From Desmodus rotundus (lineage: Eukaryota; Chordata; Mammalia; Chiroptera; Phyllostomidae): a DNA stretch of 64,000 nucleotides. Position numbers and translations under genes: made by a program. The stretch spans positions 1 to 64,000 of the forward strand of contig NW_026527269.1 in the NCBI RefSeq assembly GCF_022682495.2. The letters are read 5' to 3'. The notes below the pieces were generated by a model. That model had not been told where the DNA came from. It saw nothing but the letters and a program-made list of their open reading frames with translations, and did no database searches. Below are positions 61,961-64,000 of the stretch, in pieces; position 1 is the stretch's first letter, and each line of letters opens with the position of its first letter.

Positions 61961-62773
61961 CATTGTGCTCAGAACCCGCACCAGAAGATTCTAGACCCTG
62001 ACACACCGCATTCTAGAATGCAGTATCCAAGGCAACCGTATCCTTGGAAACCGTATCCTATGAAACCTCTTATCTCAGGAGGCCATTGTGCTCAGAACCC
62101 GCACCACAAGATTCTAGATCCTGACACACCGCATTCTAGAATGCAGTAACCAAGGCAACCGTATCCTTGGAAATCGTATCCTAGGAAACCGCTTATCTCA
62201 GGAGGCCACTGTGCTCAGAACCCGCACCACAAGATTCTAGACCCTGACACACCGCATTCTAGAATGCAATATCCAACGCCACCGTATCCTTGGAAACCGT
62301 ATCCTAGGAAACCGCTTATCTCAGGAGGCCATTGTGCTCAGAACCCGCACCACAAGATTCTAGATCCTGACACACAGCATTCTAGAATGCAGTATCCAAG
62401 GCATCCGTATCATTGGAAACCGTATCCTAGTAAACGGCTTACTCTGGAGGCCATTGTGCTCAGAACCAGCACCACAAGATCCAGATCCTGACACACCGTA
62501 TTCTAGAATGCAGTATCCAAGGCAACCGTATCCTTGGAAACCTTATCCTAGGAAACCGCTTATCTCAGGAGGCCGTTGTGCTCAGAACCCGCACCACAAG
62601 ATTCTAGATCCTGACACACCGCATTCTAGAATGCAGTAACCAAGGCAACCGTATCCTTGAAAACCGTATCCTAGGAAACCGCTCTTCTCAGGAGGCCATT
62701 GTGCTCAGAAACCGCACCACAAGATTCTAGATCCTGACACACCGCATTCTAGAATGCAGTAACCAAGGCAACC
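61960..62773. repeat. 1.23-kb duplication, copy 1
   Basis: 62057 (CCTATGAAACCTC) recurs at 63284 and 62264 at 63491, at an offset of 1227 (ten monomers less three bases). Shared markers are CCAACGCCACCG, CACAGCATTC or its variant, GATCCAGATCC and CTCTTCTCAGG. CAGAAACCGC is shared near 62708 and 63935. Confidence 0.88.
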
Positions 62774-63186
62774 GTGTCCTTGGAAACCGTATCCTATGAA
62801 ACCGCTTATCTCAGGAGGCCGTTGTGCTCAGAACCAGCACCACAAGATTCTAGATCCTGACACACCGCATTCTAGAATGCAGTAACCAAGGCAACCGTAT
62901 CCTTGGAAACCGTATCCTAGGAAACGGCTTACTCTGGAGGCCATTGTGCTCAGAACCCGCACCACAAGATTCTAGATCCTGACACACCGCATTCTAGAAT
63001 GCAGTATCCAAGGCAACCGTATCCTTCGAAACCGTATCCTAGGAAACCGCTTATCTCAGGAGGCCATTGTGCTCAGAACCCGCACCACAAGGTTCTAGAT
63101 CCTGACACACCGCATTCTAGAATGCAGTAACCAAGGCAACCGTATCCTTGGAAACCGTATCCTAGGAAACCGCTTATCTCAGGAGG

Positions 63187-64000
63187 CCATTGTGCTCAGA
63201 ACCCGCACCAGAAGATTCTAGACCCTGACACACCGCATTCTAGAATGCAGTATCCAAGGCAACCGTATCCTTGGAAACCGTATCCTATGAAACCTCTTAT
63301 CTCAGGAGGCCATTGTGCTCAGAACCCGCACCACAAGATTCTAGATCCTGACACACCGCATTCTAGAATGCAGTAACCAAGGCAACCGTATCCTTGGAAA
63401 TCCTATCCTAGGAAACCGCTTATCTCAGGAGGCCACTGTGCTCAGAACCCGCACCACAAGATTCTAGACCCTGACACACCGCATTCTAGAATGCAGTATC
63501 CAACGCCACCGTATCCTTGGAAACCGTATCCTAGGAAACCGCTTATCTCAGGAGGCCATTGTGCTCAGAACCCGCACCACAAGATTCTAGATCCTGACAG
63601 ACAGCATTCTAGAATGCAGTATCCAAGGCATCCGTATCATTGGAAACCGTATCCTAGTAAACGGCTTACTCTGGAGGCCATTGTGCTCAGAACCAGCACC
63701 ACAAGATCCAGATCCTGACACACCGTATTCTAGAATGCAGTATCCAAGGCAACCGTATCCTTGGAAACCTTATCCTAGGAAACCGCTTATCTCAGGAGGC
63801 CGTTGTGCTCAGAACCCGCACCACAAGATTCTAGATCCTGACACACCGCATTCTAGAATGCAGTAACCAAGGCAACCGTATCCTTGGAAACCGTATCCTA
63901 GGAAACCGCTCTTCTCAGGAGGCCATTGTGCTCAGAAACCGCAACACAAGATTCTAGATCCTGACACACCGCATTCTAGAATGCAGTAACCAAGGCAACC
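63187..64000. repeat. 1.23-kb duplication, copy 2 (cut by window end)
   Basis: This is the partner of 61960-62773. Private changes include GACAGACAGC near 63599 and GGAAATCCTATCC near 63400. The copy is still matching at the last base, so the block continues beyond the window. Confidence 0.86.

Larger units (their letters stand above)
1..64000. repeat. Giant tandem satellite array, 123-bp monomer
   Basis: The same roughly 123-base unit recurs head to tail from the first base to the last, always in the same orientation, with no unique sequence between copies. About 520 monomers fit. Most copies differ from the consensus by only a few substitutions. Common length variants are 122 bp and occasional copies 1-2 bases shorter or about 20 bases shorter. 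Consensus base counts on the plus strand are about 37 A, 37 C, 24 G and 25 T, so the strand is A/C-rich. Each monomer carries two TCTAGA and one CCTAGG. Both array ends lie outside the window. This structure is typical of eukaryotic satellite DNA. I do not recognise the family, and chromosomal location cannot be told from sequence alone. Confidence 0.98.

Noticed and set aside
1..64000. CRISPR array
   Set aside because: The repeat fills the whole 123-base period. There are no unique spacers between short repeats and no cas genes.
1..64000. CENP-B box in the monomer
   Set aside because: Neither strand of the consensus contains the TTCG plus CGGG pattern. The GCGAACC variant gives TTCG on the minus strand, but the required following bases are absent.
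1..64000. Telomeric or simple-sequence repeat
   Set aside because: No TTAGGG-like or other short simple run is present. The shortest clear periodicity is 15 bases within a 123-base unit.
1..64000. rRNA, tRNA or 5S gene repeats
   Set aside because: No conserved rRNA or tRNA boxes were seen. The monomer is close to 5S length (about 120 bases) but lacks the 5S internal control region, and the sequence does not match 5S.

Overview
The whole 64 kb window is one uninterrupted tandem satellite array. The monomer is 123 bp, with a common 122-bp class, about 50% GC, and roughly 520 copies all in the same orientation. I see no protein-coding gene, rRNA, tRNA, transposon, CRISPR array or unique sequence. 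The open reading frames are a by-product of the monomer length: 123 = 3 x 41, so one frame stays open until it meets a recurrent TAA or a 1-2 base indel.

Organism: this looks like eukaryotic heterochromatin (centromeric, pericentromeric, subtelomeric or a large interstitial block). The reasons are the satellite length, the multi-level higher-order repeats, and about three CTAG tetramers per monomer, a tetramer many bacteria avoid. Several subfamily differences are CpG to TpG/CpA changes, which hints at CpG methylation. I do not recognise the satellite family and cannot name a taxon.

Monomer structure: a reference copy lies at 246-368. At least five consecutive 15-bp sub-units (260-334) end in or near ACCGTAT and begin with related hexamers (CCTGAC, TCTAGA, CCAAGG, CCTTGG, CCTAGG). 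The monomer therefore probably grew from a 15-bp minisatellite (123 = 8 x 15 + 3). The frame matching this phase reads as Pro/Tyr-rich pentapeptides.

Layout: (1) 1-15.1 kb holds a 3.19-kb duplication, then a roughly 6.1-kb unit in two full copies and a partial third, with a local 613-bp duplication. (2) 14.6-23.6 kb holds a 4.54/4.41-kb tandem pair. (3) 22-30 kb repeats 9.6-17.6 kb at a distance of about 12.4-12.5 kb. (4) 29-39 kb holds 2.45-kb and 3.68-kb duplications that carry divergent monomers. (5) 39-44.8 kb is a mosaic of pieces found elsewhere in the window. (6) 44.8-60.3 kb contains three copies of a strongly divergent monomer island inside 4.05-kb and 5.9-6.0-kb units. (7) 60.3-64 kb resembles 26-27 kb and ends in a 1.23-kb duplication cut by the window edge. 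All these offsets are near-multiples of 123 minus a few bases, as expected from in-register unequal exchange.

No genes work together here. The interest lies in the nested duplication history, the stop/open monomer alternation and the divergent islands. Block boundaries are given to within about a monomer, because neighbouring monomers are too similar to place them exactly by eye.
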